Numbered from the stretch's first letter, positions 32,198 to 44,398 are shown. The stretch: DNA of 64,000 nt from Margaritispora aquatica (GCA_007644065.1 VJWN01000029.1:62001-126000), one strand, 5' to 3'. A program made the numbers and translations. Notes: a model not told the origin generated them from the letters alone.

Positions 32198-34048
32198 TCA
32201 GATTAAAGTGATCCAGTCTGGATATCCGAAAGCGGTCTTTAACGTCATGAATGGCTGTAGATAACAAGGACCAAGCAGTGTATACTCCTCTGGTCCTCCT
32301 CTTAAGATGAAAGGGACTACGCAGCCTTGAAAGATGCAGAGAGTTGCATTTGGGTGTTGTTCCAGCAGAACAGCCTTATCGAAAAAGCCAAATAACCCTG
32401 AAGAGGTTGCAAATGGGGCTCCGCCATGGAGGCGTGAAACCTCCAGTGTGCAGAACAAGTCGAGCAATGTGTCCAGGCGTTCCAAGTTCGTTTTATCCAG
32501 TGCACGACCTAGTAGAGCGGTGTATAGGAGTGCCTCAAGATTGTTGCCATCATCGTTACTTTCCTCATCCCATCCTTTTGAATGGAAGAGCGTTTGGCAC
32601 CAGACTCCCATCGCTGTAAATCCACAGTCCGTATCCTTTGCATGAGCGACCGCATCTCCGACTAAAGCCCGAATGCAGGTATAAGGGAAATTTTTATCTA
32701 GAGGCCGGAGAATGTCTCGTTCCCAATCCTCAAAGAGAGCCTTGGCAGATTGGCGGTCTCTGGCCTCCTTCTCTGCTGGCCGCCCAACATCCGTTACATG
32801 CCCGACTAGGTAGCCTTTTATCATGATAGACTTTTCATCGCAAGAGAAGAATATTTTCGCCCGCGTGTCATCAGGAAGTCGGAGTAAAGGCATCCTGGGG
32901 TCAAAGTAACGGGCCAAATTCCATAATCTGTTCCCCCGCCATGTTGGCACCCATGAGGGTACATCTAAAACCGTTTGATAATTTGCACCGTATAATATAC
33001 TAAGATCTTGGGTCGACTTTAGGAGGTAGACAGCAAGCCTCGTTAAAACCTCCTCCGGCTCCCTTTGATAGTCCACTGTCAGGCTCGTTTCTTGCTGCAT
33101 TTCCTCAGCTTGGCCAGCAAGGCCCAAGAGTGCGTATAAGTAATCCCGTTGATCGGTCGCCGCTTGACCGCTTGAAAGCAGGAGCAGACTAAGAAGGCGA
33201 TCTGGAAGAGGCGCGCGGGAAAAGTCCTGCCGGTATTCTACGTCCTGGAAATAACGTCGACAGAAAGTGACCGCTTTGAGGTGAATTTCGTACCATCGTT
33301 TCATTGCTGATATAAAATGCGGGGGATCCTTCATGTTTCCGATAGCCAAGAAGCCTTCTATCAGAATATCCCACGAGAACGTTATCTGGCCGCAGACGAA
33401 AGTAACCTCTCGGGCAACTGCAGCTTCCTGCAGCACCCAAACACGCGTGAACCACACGCTTTCCAGTAACTCGGCAATCTGCATATAGCAAGAAAAACCG
33501 TCATGGTGTAGTATTATGCTGTTGTAGGACATTTCATTTGCGCGGGAGAGCTCGACGGCTCTGTGAAGAAAGTTCCGAATCGAGTCCGGGGTAAGGTGAG
33601 GGTATGTCGAATCGGGCCATTCTCCAAGCCAAACTAAAGTACCTTGCGCATGCCTGTAGATATCGATCATCTGCCGGACTTGCTCGCTTCTCTCGGACAA
33701 ATCTCCCTGGTTGATACAAACGGCATCGACCCAAAGATGGCGATGTTGTTCTGGATGTCTCAATTGCCGCAAGCCAGCAGCGAGGTTTTCCGTGATGGCA
33801 AGAACACCTCCTGGTAGGTAAAGAGTCTCGGGAAACACATTAGCTCCCCAACAATAAGATAGCGCTTCATATGACGGTTTGTCAGACAGCTTTGCGGTGA
33901 AGAGCTCGCAATGGAGGGTAACTGGGTCTGACGAGGCTGGCGGCGATATGGTGAGGATTCTGATTTCGTCTTTGGGATCGATGGGTTGGTATTGATATAA
34001 AGCGCTGAGAGTTAGTACGCCATCGGTGGTGGTAGCTGGTGCAGCCAT
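32198..34048 (-). CDS. HET-domain protein (heterokaryon incompatibility type)
   Basis: 616 residues, one intact exon. I start at the ATG at 34048 (MAAPATTTDGV); an in-frame ATG at 34159 would add 37 residues that do not look conserved. The HET domain (~58-210) shows all hallmarks: YEALSYCWG (60-68), LWVDAVCINQ (~105-114), then the EQVRQM..IY helix, LVWLGE, and WFTRVWVLQE (~199-208). The long C-terminal region resembles the usual variable part of HET proteins. Such proteins trigger vegetative incompatibility and cell death when non-self partners meet, or act in immune-like signalling, in the cytosol. The gene lies entirely inside the TIR-bounded unit, with no frameshift or premature stop, unlike its AT-rich flanks. 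Confidence 0.92.
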   Translation of the reverse strand: MAAPATTTDGVLTLSALYQYQPIDPKDEIRILTISPPASSDPVTLHCELFTAKLSDKPSYEALSYCWGANVFPETLYLPGGVLAITENLAAGLRQLRHPEQHRHLWVDAVCINQGDLSERSEQVRQMIDIYRHAQGTLVWLGEWPDSTYPHLTPDSIRNFLHRAVELSRANEMSYNSIILHHDGFSCYMQIAELLESVWFTRVWVLQEAAVAREVTFVCGQITFSWDILIEGFLAIGNMKDPPHFISAMKRWYEIHLKAVTFCRRYFQDVEYRQDFSRAPLPDRLLSLLLLSSGQAATDQRDYLYALLGLAGQAEEMQQETSLTVDYQREPEEVLTRLAVYLLKSTQDLSILYGANYQTVLDVPSWVPTWRGNRLWNLARYFDPRMPLLRLPDDTRAKIFFSCDEKSIMIKGYLVGHVTDVGRPAEKEARDRQSAKALFEDWERDILRPLDKNFPYTCIRALVGDAVAHAKDTDCGFTAMGVWCQTLFHSKGWDEESNDDGNNLEALLYTALLGRALDKTNLERLDTLLDLFCTLEVSRLHGGAPFATSSGLFGFFDKAVLLEQHPNATLCIFQGCVVPFILRGGPEEYTLLGPCYLQPFMTLKTAFGYPDWITLI

Positions 34049-35214
34049 CGCTTGGGGTTTCGAGGTTAAGTGCTTGAGAAGGAAACTGAAGTGCAGGTGC
34101 CAGAGGATGCGAGATACTGTAAGTCGGAATGGAAGGACACATGCAGGTGTTACGAACATATGCCCACCACAAAGAACGTGTTAACGGACAACCAGAATAG
34201 CAAATTTTCTGAGATTTTCTTAAATATTCAGAAAGCCGGTACAGTTTGAGAAAGAATATCTCTAGTAAGTTAAAACTTTTTGAGTAGGCCAGCAGGCGGC
34301 AAGTTCGTCGGGAAGCCCCAAGTTTTTATTACAGTGTCCGCAAATCAGCCACTTATTTCAGCGCCGAAGAGACACAGTAACCTTAGTCGATAAAAGATGA
34401 TTTCTAACATAGAAGGGCCAAAGCTAACCAGTAAATCGCATGATGTAATGACCAAATGGTCTAAGTACTGTAGGCAGGTGATCTGGGTCGTTACCATATG
34501 AGAGAAGCTGTGGATCTGCCTAACATGCTAATTGTTTCCCAGGACTGGGTTAAAGCGGGCAAGATTGCAGCGATCGCCAGCCGATCTCACACTTAGCCTC
34601 TTTAATATCGCATCGTATGTTCGAGACTCTCCTGGTAGATCGCTCTCTATAAGAGCTCGACTAGTACGATTAGTTATAGTAACCTATCGATTGATAGATG
34701 AACGAGGGAATAGTAGAGGACGGGTACGACGACTTCTACTAGCCAACCAAAATAATTACGTAATATTCTATCGAAAGCTCTAGAAGATCGTTTCTACTTT
34801 TACCACTATTTTATAATTTACCGATATATAGTAAAATATTAAGGAATACCGTATATACGAGTAGCGTAACTAAAACTATCCTATTAGCTAAGCTATAAAC
34901 TCGCTAATTTACTTAGCGTACTTCTTACCCCTCTCCCTTCTATCCGGATAAACTCGGCGACCCGATTCTCTTGTGCTTTGTGTCTTGACACTTGGGGAAT
35001 ATATTCTTCTTGGGATTAAGTTTCTTGCTAGAGCGCCGAATGCTAATGCGACTTCCCGACGTCGTCGACGGTACGACCTATTGGCTTGCTACAACGTAAC
35101 ATTTTACCACTATAAATCGAATACTGATTGAGAATTGGTTATAGAATATAATAAGATTAATTACAATAATATATCTTAAAGGTAGCCCGAGTACAGACTT
35201 TCACCTTTTTTTTT
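34049..35214. other. Right arm of the TIR unit
   Basis: Promoter side of the HET gene, then from about 34600 a TpA-rich stretch with no credible gene. The ORF at 34532-34783 is Arg/Leu-rich without recognisable similarity. Confidence 0.5.
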
Positions 35215-35253
35215 CTCGCTACGGGTGGTTTCTCGTTACGCATGGATGGACGT
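35215..35253 (-). repeat. Right terminal inverted repeat
   Basis: Inverted partner of 30737-30775; the outer edge abuts TA. The inner side is a T-run and AAGGTGAAAG-type sequence on the minus strand. Confidence 0.85.
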
Positions 35254-35255
35254 TA

Positions 35256-38200
35256 TGAGAGTTTGTTTTTGGAGCTAGAGTAGACGAATGGAGTGATTAT
35301 TATATATGCATTCTAGCTAGCTTAACGTATCTATTGAGTATGGAAGGAGGTGATCATGGTCCAAAATTGCCATCACTCTTTGCTAATCTCAGTATATAGC
35401 GATTTATCCTAGCAATTGCGGGGACTGGGAATGTGCTTCTTTGTGTGTTATATTAGAACAAGAATATTGATCCAGAAAATGACAATGATATCAAAGCAAG
35501 CACGTGAACAGGGACCAGCAGAAAGCCTTTGTTTGAACGCTTCACATCCTTGCACAGTATCGTGATATAATTTGATCAATCGATGATAATCCATTTTCGT
35601 TTGCATAGACGAAATGAAAGTTTGGAATTTGAATCAAAATCTAGCCCTCGAAAGCCAGTATTTTCTCAATCCAACTTCGCCTGTCACATTGAGATCTCAC
35701 GTGATGCCTGCAGCCAGATTGATAATGATCTCTCCGCTCTTAATACCCGAGATCAGCAGATCGTTAATTCTCGCCGTCAATTTTCAGGACTTGAATATGC
35801 CGACCTCGGTGAAATTAAGCCCCAGACTCATGAAGTGATTTCTGACAAGTACGGTAGCAATACCACTAGCAGTGCGAGGGTTAAGGTCAACAACCAATGT
35901 TTTCCCGTTGACGTCAGACATTACATCAATGGCCTGATGCTGATATTGGTGGCTTGGAGGATTGCTAGCCTCTCGAAAAACCCAATTTGAATAGCAGCAG
36001 CACAATTCTCGCATTAGCATACCTCATGGTAGAACGAATACAGTTAGCATCACGCATTTCAAAAGTCAACGCAATCGTCGCGTTTCATCAAGAACTGTTG
36101 AAAATGTAATTGAGAAAGATCGCGATTGGCTTTGTGGTATAGTCCCTGACGGCGATGCTGAAGTAAATGGCTCATCATGATCCTCAATTAAATATGACAC
36201 CCTGGCTAAAAACAATCACAAAATTTGCCATATTAGGGATCTGTCGTGTTTCATCCTAGTTACCACAACTGTGGGACTTTATTTGACTTGTCCATCTTTC
36301 CATCTCACTGTTGACAGCCGGACAGGGGCATGAAAATGCTCTCTACCAAAGATGGTTCGTCGCAAGTCTTGAGAAACAACTGCAAGCTTTCACCGAGAAG
36401 TATATTCAAGATCGGTCTTCGATACATATAGGCATGAACCGTCTACAGCTACCGAGATAGACTTTCTCAACGGGTACGTGTTGGATCTTGGGTTGAGACG
36501 GTATTGACTTGAGGTCAACAAAATGCTTGTAGGTATGGCGAAAGCAAGTCGAGAGGCCGTGGGTGCAGGATATGGTAGAGATATTTTTCATCTAGGTGTG
36601 AAGGCAAATTGCAGTCCTTTGACGGGGAGTATTTGAAAAGGTAATTCCTCGCGTAAGCGAGGCAACATTTATAGTCAGAGTGGCTACTGGCCAGTGATAC
36701 AGCAGCTGAACCAGTTCGGAAACATGTCTTTCTGCTGGGCCAATCGGGCAAGCTATTAAAATAAGAAAGCAATTCGGCTAGAAGTCTGACTTTACTATCT
36801 AACGAGCTGATTTGTTGAAAGATTCTTTCTAAATTTACCAGAGTCGAACCTAGAAGAGCCATTCCCACCACATTTCTACTCGTGAACACTAGTCAATTGG
36901 CAACAAGTCAAATATTACAATAACCTTAGCCTCTTGAGAGATCCTTGATTAGGAGTTAGTGGTTAAGGTGGTCAGATTTGAGTGTTGCTTCAGGGGCTCG
37001 GGGGACGGCCTGAATCCACTATATCAGAATGACGTTTTTATTGTTGAATGGAGTGTTTTTTGGTGTGGACTCCTTGGTAGCTGATCGATTTAGAGAGATT
37101 TAGTCAGAATGTTTGAAACTTGCACTTTTGAAATTGGTGTCAACGTCATATCATTTGATTTAAGGGATAGTTTCCAGGTCTTGAGACTTATTTCGAGATT
37201 ATCTTGGATAATCCTGCCTTGCCCATGCAGGGCTTTAGTAATAAACGTAGAGTTGATAGATATGTTTCATACTATCTTACGCCTTGTTTGTTGTTTTACT
37301 TTACGTCAGAGCCCTTGATACAAACAATGCCCGCGAGATGGGTAAGAGATATCTGAGGAATACGTAAGACTAAAACTAATTAGCTCGAGGAAATGTACTG
37401 CCTTATCAGCACTGACAGACACTAAGCGAAGAGCGTAGATTGACATCAGCCATTTGGCTCAAATTCTCGTTTTGCTGATAGCTGACTTGCTTGCTTATAG
37501 GCTACTCTGTTCGTAAGTGCAAAAGAAACCTACCCCATATACGAGCTAGATTCAAGCATATACATCCCACCACAGGAATTTCCTTGTCAGTGGCGTCACT
37601 TTTGGGAAATCGCGACCAAATCATTCCTTGTGAACCAGTTGAAAGAGAATAAGAAAGATAACACAGGCGAAATTGAAGGCCGAAGAAGAAGATAACAGTC
37701 AATAACGTGGGTCTTCTGGGTCTAGTAGTGAGTTTCGGAGATCTGCGGAAAAGTCTTTGGGGGTGGTATGTGCAGATATGGTCTCAAAGAAGTGTGTTCT
37801 GAGGATATTGATAACCCAAAAAACCCAAATGTTTCAAATTTAATATGAAACCAAACCATTCACTAATTCAATCGAGATTCGTCCGAAACATGGCAGCTTC
37901 GCCGTGCAAAATAAACGAGACAAACTGTCTTACTCTACCCACGAAGAATTCCCTCAAAAGCAAAATATTCATTAATCGAACCACTCAACGGAACTTTTAA
38001 GCCATGGTTTCACAACAAATACGGTTCGTTAATCAGCCACCAGATCAACTTAAACCGATATCTCACTGAAATTCTGCATGTCACCCACGCAGAGATCAGT
38101 CAAGGTCTCGCAATAGCAGAAAAGTCGTAAGACTTCTGGTATGTTGCCTAAGGCATGATTGTTTACTTATGGTAGGAAACAATTATATCCCATTGATCCC

Positions 38201-38260
38201 ATATGTAGCGATTTTCTTTCAATCCCTCTCATTCCTCGTCCCGTGTGTCCACAGTACAAT
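35256..38260. other. Long intergenic stretch
   Basis: About 3 kb without a supported gene apart from the doubtful transporter relic noted separately. ORFs at 35583-35990 (+), 36406-36889 (-) and 37502-37702 (-) have no recognisable motif or splice support. Confidence 0.45.
35784..35960 (-). pseudogene. Possible MFS transporter relic
   Basis: A minus-strand stretch reads KTLVVDLNPRTASGIATVLV, which resembles the late-membrane-span signature of fungal QDR-type drug:H+ antiporters (a VDLNP..A segment followed by VR). The surrounding sequence does not keep MFS character and a stop follows. If real it is a decayed fragment; the match is short and from memory of the family pattern. Confidence 0.25.
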
Positions 38261-40448
38261 ATGGCTGTTCACGAAACAACACCGCTTCTTGGAAGCCAAA
38301 AGGATGTCGGCTGTGAGAGTGGGCTCGAACCGCGAGAGGAAAACGTCGATGCAAAGTTGCGTAGAGCACAGGTTATTAGTCTCATCACAACACTCTCTGG
38401 TACGTGAAGACTACAAAATAACACCTGGAAAATGTATCAAGAGCTAGAAAGCTGATCATCTGAACAAACAGGTGTGCTACTTGCATATGCAGACGGTGCT
38501 ATTGCGCTGTCAATCCACGAGCCTGTTGCCTCTCACTTCGATTGTCTGGAATACTCGTCGTGGCTGATAACAGGCTTCACAATCGGATATTGTGTAACGC
38601 TACCTATGGTAAGCTTCCTCTTCGATATAATCCCTCTCGAGAACTTATCTGACAGCTTTCAGTATGGTCAACTTAGTGATGCTTATGGACGACAAGGACC
38701 TCTCATCTTCGCATATTGCATTTTTTGCCTCGGGAATTTTATAACGTGAGGCATCTTATCTGACGAGACAGTTATTGCTCGTCGAGGATTCCTATAAACT
38801 GTGCTGACACAACTCAGGGGTATTGGGCGCTCCTATGTAGAGGTTATTGCTGGGCAGGTGATTGCAGGATTTGGTGGATCAGGCATGATCTCACTAGTAT
38901 CAATTATTATCATTGGTTGTCTTCCTTGAATATATCTCTCGGTAGTATATTAAATTACTAACTGCTTCTAGATATCGCACCTCCTTCCGAAGTCGCCATC
39001 TGGAGAAGTTATGTCAGCGTAGTGTTGGTCCTCGGGCAGTCGATAGGTGGTCCAATTGGTGGATTGCTCGTCGAGACTGTAGGATGGAGATGGTATGAAA
39101 CCAAGTGTTTGTACAGAACGCAGCTGATTTCTCAACAAGGGCATTCCTGGGACAAGTTCCGATAGGTATAATCTGCTGTATCGCCACGCATTTGAGCCTG
39201 AAAGCAATCCCCAAAACCGTTGCAGCGGAAGGGCAAGCAACATCTGAAAGTGATGCCGTTGAAGTGGAGAAGCCAACAATATGGACTTTTGACTTTCCAG
39301 GTGCCATCACCCTCGGCATTGCCATCACATCGCTCCTCGTGGTTATCGATATGAAGGACAAATTCGCCTGGGATAGTCCACTTATGACGACCGCTGTAGT
39401 GGCCGGATCTCTATGCACAATTTTGTTCTTGGCGTCTGAATCCTTTGGCAAGAAAAAGCCATTGATACCATTGCCTTTGCTCAAGACTGAAGTGGGAATC
39501 TTTTGCTTGACGCAATTCCTTATGATGAGTGGTCGTTTTGGGGTAAGTGTGCATTGATTACATTTGTTTTTTTCTTTTCTTGAAATATGGGAAACTTACA
39601 AGGACACAGTTTCTTGCTCATCTTGCGCCTTATTTCGTGCGCACCCAAGGAGCTTCAGATGCTCAAGCAGGCTCATATATCATTCCATCGAGTGTGGGCA
39701 ATGCCATTGGTGCACTGATCGCTGGCCGGACACTACAAAAGTACGTCTAGCTCGCTTGATGAATTGGCCTTGGCCGAACTGACACATGAACAGATTCAGG
39801 AGCTACAAGAAGCTATCCTTACTCTCACTCGTCGGAAGCATAGCGTCATCCGCAATTATTCTTTTGAGGTGGTCTAACAACATCAGTCCCTGGGAGTCAT
39901 TTGAGGTGTTTTTCCCTGGTGTTTTTATCGGAATGATGCTCTCGCTTCAGTTTATGGGCCTTTCACTCATGGCGCCGAAAAGCCAGATGTCGACGGCCGT
40001 TAGTCTTTATTACATGACCCAACAGATAGGTATAGCTATTGGAGTAAGCTATGCATCGACGCTTATGAGCAATGAATACGAGGGGGCTCTGACCAGAGCA
40101 CTAGCTGATGTTCCTAACCACATTGCAGTGAGTAGACCGAGCTCTCTTTCATTGTTTATCTCTCCCTGCCATCTGTCATTGCGTGCTTGTAGTTTCATGG
40201 CACTAAACATGTGTGTATCAAACAGATTATTAAAGAGTTGATTCTCGACTCCTCTTATATCATGACATTACCAGAAAGCCTTAGATTATTGGTCTGGGAG
40301 TGTTACCGTCAGAGCTTTTGGGTCGTCCCTGGTAAGTCTTCCTTCATCCTGTCGGACTACTTTAGCTGATAGTTTGAAAGCTTTGTACGTTGGAAGTCAT
40401 GTTGCATGTATTATACCAATGCTATCTACCACTGACCGGCTTTTGTAA
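38261..40448 (+). CDS. MFS transporter, DHA2 (14-span) type, vacuolar amino-acid/multidrug-like
   Basis: Ten exons: 38261-38399, 38472-38608, 38663-38745, 38818-38915, 38972-39092, 39140-39542, 39610-39740, 39794-40127, 40226-40331 and 40366-40448. All introns are GT..AG, 34-98 nt as modelled, and the sum is exactly 545 codons (544 residues). The N-terminus has an acidic dileucine-type sorting signal (ETTPLL) common in vacuolar VBA-like carriers. MFS motif A is YGQLSDAYGRQGPL (93-106). IGGPIGGLLVETVGWRW is the DHA2 motif C region at the end of span 5. The family exports drugs or imports basic amino acids into the vacuole by proton antiport; the substrate is unknown. Exon-by-exon frame agreement makes the model strong despite the fragmented ORFs. 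Confidence 0.9.
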
Positions 40449-40979
40449 TGATGAACGACATGAGATATTATGTATACGAAAGGAAACTTCGATTCGATAG
40501 ATCTAAGTACAAACTGCTTAGAGGTTTTCATGGATATTTGGGCGCGATTTCAGTTTCATCTAGCAGGTCCTTTCTAGCAAGGGATCTAGCAATAAATAAA
40601 AAGACATCGCCTGGAAACCTTCAACGAAGCTTAATGAGCCATGACCATGTCTTTTCTTCGATTTGGGGACAAGTTTTCAAGCCTTCCTCGACTGTGAGCT
40701 ATAATTTCCAAAGTACGGTTTATTATTCTTTGTTCTTCGCATTTTCTAAAGCATTTGAGGTTACCGAGGCCCGATCTAGTGACGACGGCCACAACGGACC
40801 TAGTACAACTACTAAACTAGTTCCGGCAAGCACCCACAACCCAAGGTGCTTTAAAATTTCAAATTCTGAATTTCTAAAATCCTTTGCACAAACATTCAAT
40901 CACACATTTCTCTCCTTTCGCAATTACCAACGGACATTTATATCATCATATGATATCGTACCATATCATATAAAAGAAG
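40449..40979. other. Intergenic with start-proximal inverted repeat
   Basis: About 530 bp. At 40948-40971, 8 bp before the next start codon, ATATGATAT and ATATCATAT form a 9-bp inverted repeat around CGTACC. It could be a leader hairpin or a binding site. Confidence 0.5.
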
Positions 40980-42266
40980 ATGGTTCAATTAACTACCAAT
41001 CTAATGGATGGTACTGCTGGCCTGAGTAGTCTTGCAGAATCGAGAAAATACAAAGAAAAAGACTGGGCTTTGGTCTGGACTGGTACTGGTCCTCTCAAGT
41101 CTCGCGAGATTGCGAATACGAAGAGCACGTCTGAGTATGAGATGAACCTTGGTGACTTCTGTCTTAAGGGGTTTGAAGTGGGAAAAGGCGACCTGACAGA
41201 AGCTCCCATTTGCGGAGATGATTTGTTAAAGAATAGCAACACTCCAATCGATACTTACTCGCAGCTCTCTGTGAAGAGAAGGTAAGTCATTACATCTATC
41301 ACCGGAAGATATGAACTGATGTCTAAAAGTACTGAAATGTTTCCCTTTTTCAATCTACCTCCCGAACTGCGAGACCTGATCTATGCTGCAATTCTCTTTC
41401 CAGTGAGAGGCCTTCATTGGGACGGAGATAAGCCTGCTCTTCCACTAGTATTATGGCGTTACCACGAATCTAAATCACCGGATCTCGAAAAGTATTACAG
41501 TAGAGATTACGAGAGCGCTCTAAAAGTCACAGCACCAAGTTCGTATGCTGAGTCATCCGAGACGAGCACAGGCTCTCTAACACCTAGAGATCCGGAAGAA
41601 ATCCTTGCCAGAGAGAAGAAAGCCAAGGAAACATTTGAACGGAACAAGCGAAGATATTTTCGTAGGTCGATAGTATATCCACATCGAACTGGCTCATACG
41701 ATTTGATGTACGCGCACATCTCGAGTTGGCGTGACGCACAATTTGTACAAGATCTCTCGCATGTCAGTCGTCAGTTCAGACAGGAGATTGGTCTCGTTTT
41801 GTGGTCGAGGGTCGAACTCATAGTCTTCAAATGTAGCGGTCTGCCTCAATTAGTTCCCTGTCTCCAGGATAAGCCACTATTATGCAAGAACCTGAAGGTT
41901 CTTGATCTTGCGCTTGACGGAAGAGATTGTGACAAGGACGTAAATGACAGCGACCATCCAACGAATCAGTTGCGTTTCATCGCAAACACACTAGAACTAG
42001 ATTGCCTTAAGATCCTTCTCTATATTGATGAACGAATGCTGACAAGGCCTCGGACTCATCGTGACTGGGCATGGCTATTGCCAATCAGGGCAATCACTGT
42101 TAGGGAGGAATTCCTTTTCGCGCTTGACTGTGTTGAATTGCATTACGAGGACAGTTCGGAGGGAAGCGATATGGACTTGGAACCCGCTCCGGAGTTGGAA
42201 CGCTTAAGGGATAAGACAGAAGAGAGGATGTTTGAGTATTTCATGCCGACTTCCATTTGTCAATAG
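40980..42266 (+). CDS. 2EXR/F-box-like family protein, copy 1 (intact)
   Basis: Two exons, 40980-41281 and 41330-42266 (GTAAGT..AAAAG), phase 2; 412 residues. Residues 1-100 are hydrophilic. At the exon junction the fungal 2EXR/F-box-like motif starts: FPFFNLPPELRDLIYAAILF (105-124). Further on are VSRQFRQEIGLVLWSRVEL and LELDCLKILLYIDE, blocks shared with the two broken copies. These proteins are abundant in Pezizomycotina. The motif resembles the first helices of an F-box, so binding in an SCF-like complex has been imagined, but function is unknown. No signal peptide or membrane segment. Confidence 0.82.
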
Positions 42267-43140
42267 AAGAGCTGAATGTGGCATTGTGGAAGGGTTGTGG
42301 TATACTCTATGTTCAATAGTTGTTGAGAGCTTGTTAATCAGCCACTCTTTGTTACTTCAGAACATATGAAGCATATTACCTGGGAATGGAAGATATCGAT
42401 GTGAAGTAGCAGTGAGAAACCCATTGAGAATGAAATATCTTCATGTAGCTTTCATGTCTATATATCAATCCCAATGGTTGTAGCTACTCAACATATGCTC
42501 GCATTAGTATGACAGATTAAATGGGTGACTTTGTGTCGTCATTGAGTGTTCTAGCTCGAATGTGAATCCATTACAAGCATACGCATTTTCAACGATCTTA
42601 CAAAATACTTTCAATAGAAAAATGCGTGCAACAAAAACAAAACGAAAATGCCTGTGGACGAATTCTTCAAGTTAACAAAACTATGTTTGTATTCCTTAAG
42701 TGCGAGTATTGTTTCGGCAGTGCTCGCCATTAGATTATTTCAAGAGTGTGCGCATAATATTTCATAAGCCAAAAACGGCTAAAGGTTGACAGATGACTCT
42801 TAGTTGGAAAATGATTGCACAACAACTTAGATGACTTCTGAGAATTGGATACAAAAGAAAAGTTCAATGAAACTTTTCACGAGCCTGCTGGTATTGTTTG
42901 CGATTTCGTTGTCCCGTTGCCGAAACTGGTATAAATTCACTTTCTCGCGTCTCCAAACTTGTTCCTTTTATCCCTCGCCAACTTTGATGAAGACAAATAT
43001 TTTCTGCACCTAATTCAAGTCTACAAAATTCAAGCTCTTTTCCAGACTCTTTTGCATCTCCAAGTCAACCATCTTTGGAATTCTACTACTTCAGATCCGA
43101 ACAGTCACACTTGATCGCTGCGCGACGTCAAAACTTCAAA
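42267..43140. other. Intergenic between 2EXR-like copies 1 and 2
   Basis: About 870 bp, AT-rich, no supported gene. Confidence 0.5.
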
Positions 43141-44398
43141 ATGTCTATCAAACCTGAAAATACGCCATGCGCAGGATGGGCTGCCGAAAAACGCATCGTC
43201 ACATATAGAACCGGTCATGGCGATTTCATCTTTCGCCGCTTCTGCGAGGAACCGCCCGAGGAGCCTCAAGGATATACAGCGCAATGGCTCAACAGGAGAT
43301 TAGACCTATGGACTGGTTTAATAGATATGAGAGGGAGGAGGATCCTGACATCGTAGAGGAACGTCGTAAGAGGTATGCGCTCTAACTTGCGGCGAAGGGT
43401 TGCAAGGTGCTGATGGATTGATCTGCAGAATTGACCCATTCCCATACGAGAAGCTCCCGCCTGAGATCCGTTTCCGCATCATCAAGCTTCTCATCGCGCC
43501 ATTCTACAACTACGATGAGGAAACCAACAAGAGCTACATCAGTGTCGAGTTATCTTTCTTCAAGCGCAAGCACAAAGACGACAAATACTTCATGCACAGC
43601 TACAAGAAGTTCATCAAGACGATGGGTCTTAAAGCCAAGGACTACACACACCAGACACATGGCCAAGGCGAAGCACTGTTCAATGAGGCTAAGAAATCTT
43701 ATCTGTTTTCCAAGCGCTCCCATCCTTTCCGGCCTTTCAAGTACGATTTTAAAGTCGTAGCGCCAGAGACGACGAATGAATTCGGTAGAGAGCTCGAGCT
43801 GGTTGATAAGCTGGATTGGACTGCCTACAAGCGTTTGAAGGACCTGGGCAATGTTAGTTGTGGCTTCCGCTCGGAGCTAGGACGGGTCTTCTGGACACGC
43901 GTGCACATGCCTTTCAATCACCTCGATGACGCTCGGCTCCTCCCTCGTTTTCTACAACATCGACCCGCTGTCACGCATGGTATTCGCACAATATTCCTTG
44001 AAGTGGACTGCACGCGCTGCGATCGGGAGTACGGTCGCGACTTCGCCAAGATGATGAAGTTCCTAGGTGATAAGCTGTAGTTAGAGCTGTTCGAGATGGG
44101 CATTACGATAAATGAGAGCATGATTGGGCGCTTTGTGGGAGATACGTGCATCACGGGCGATCCGGAGTGGCTTTTGCAGGCGCGAAAGGTGGTTACCAGG
44201 AAATTTGAGTTGCAGGAGACGTTGATTAAGGCGTTGTTGGGTTGGGATAAGAAGGTTGAGGAGAGAGGTGTGTATACCAAGCGCTTGGTGGAGGAGTGGT
44301 TCCCAAAGATCAGGGAGATTATTCTACCGCATTGTTTGTACAAGGAGCCTGTACGTGTTGAGACTGGAAAATTTTTGAAAGACAAGGAGATTCCATGA
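43141..44398 (+). pseudogene. 2EXR/F-box-like family protein, copy 2 (frameshift and stop)
   Basis: The reading begins MSIKPEN.., with RIVTYRTGHGDFIF matching SVVSYNDGYGDFSF of copy 3. Homology then moves to another frame between about 43272 and 43286, continuing QQEIRPMDWFNRYEREED up to a GTATGC donor at 43371. After a 60-nt intron the exon from 43432 carries DPFPYEKLPPEIRFRIIKLL in one frame. An in-frame TAG at 44078-44080 cuts it, after which the same frame runs open to 44398 with the expected C-terminal block. Two independent lesions imply a pseudogene, although readthrough plus a sequencing indel cannot be excluded. Confidence 0.7.

Larger units (their letters stand above)
30737..35253. 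mobile_element. 4.5-kb unit with Tc1/mariner-like terminal inverted repeats, enclosing a HET gene
   Basis: The left end starts ACGTCCATCCATGCGTAACG; the reverse complement of the right end starts identically, and the first 33 bases match perfectly, then GAGAA after two mismatches. Both ends are directly flanked by TA (30735-30736 and 35254-35255), the target duplication of Tc1/mariner/pogo elements. The outer arms (about 30770-31260 and 34600-35210) are AT- and TpA-rich with no intact transposase, as expected of RIP decay. The centre carries an intact HET-domain gene and a broken ORF. Alternatives: a mariner element split by a later insertion, or two elements whose outer ends survive. No transposase was recognised. 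Confidence 0.7.

Noticed and set aside
30737..35253. Starship-type giant element as host of the HET gene
   Set aside because: No DUF3435 tyrosine recombinase, and the unit is only 4.5 kb with mariner-like inverted ends and TA flanks.
35583..35990. 135-codon plus-strand ORF
   Set aside because: Composition not protein-like and opposite to a possible transporter relic; probably a shadow.
36406..36889. Minus-strand ORFs of 61 and 124 codons
   Set aside because: No motif, no paralogue, no splice-consistent extension.
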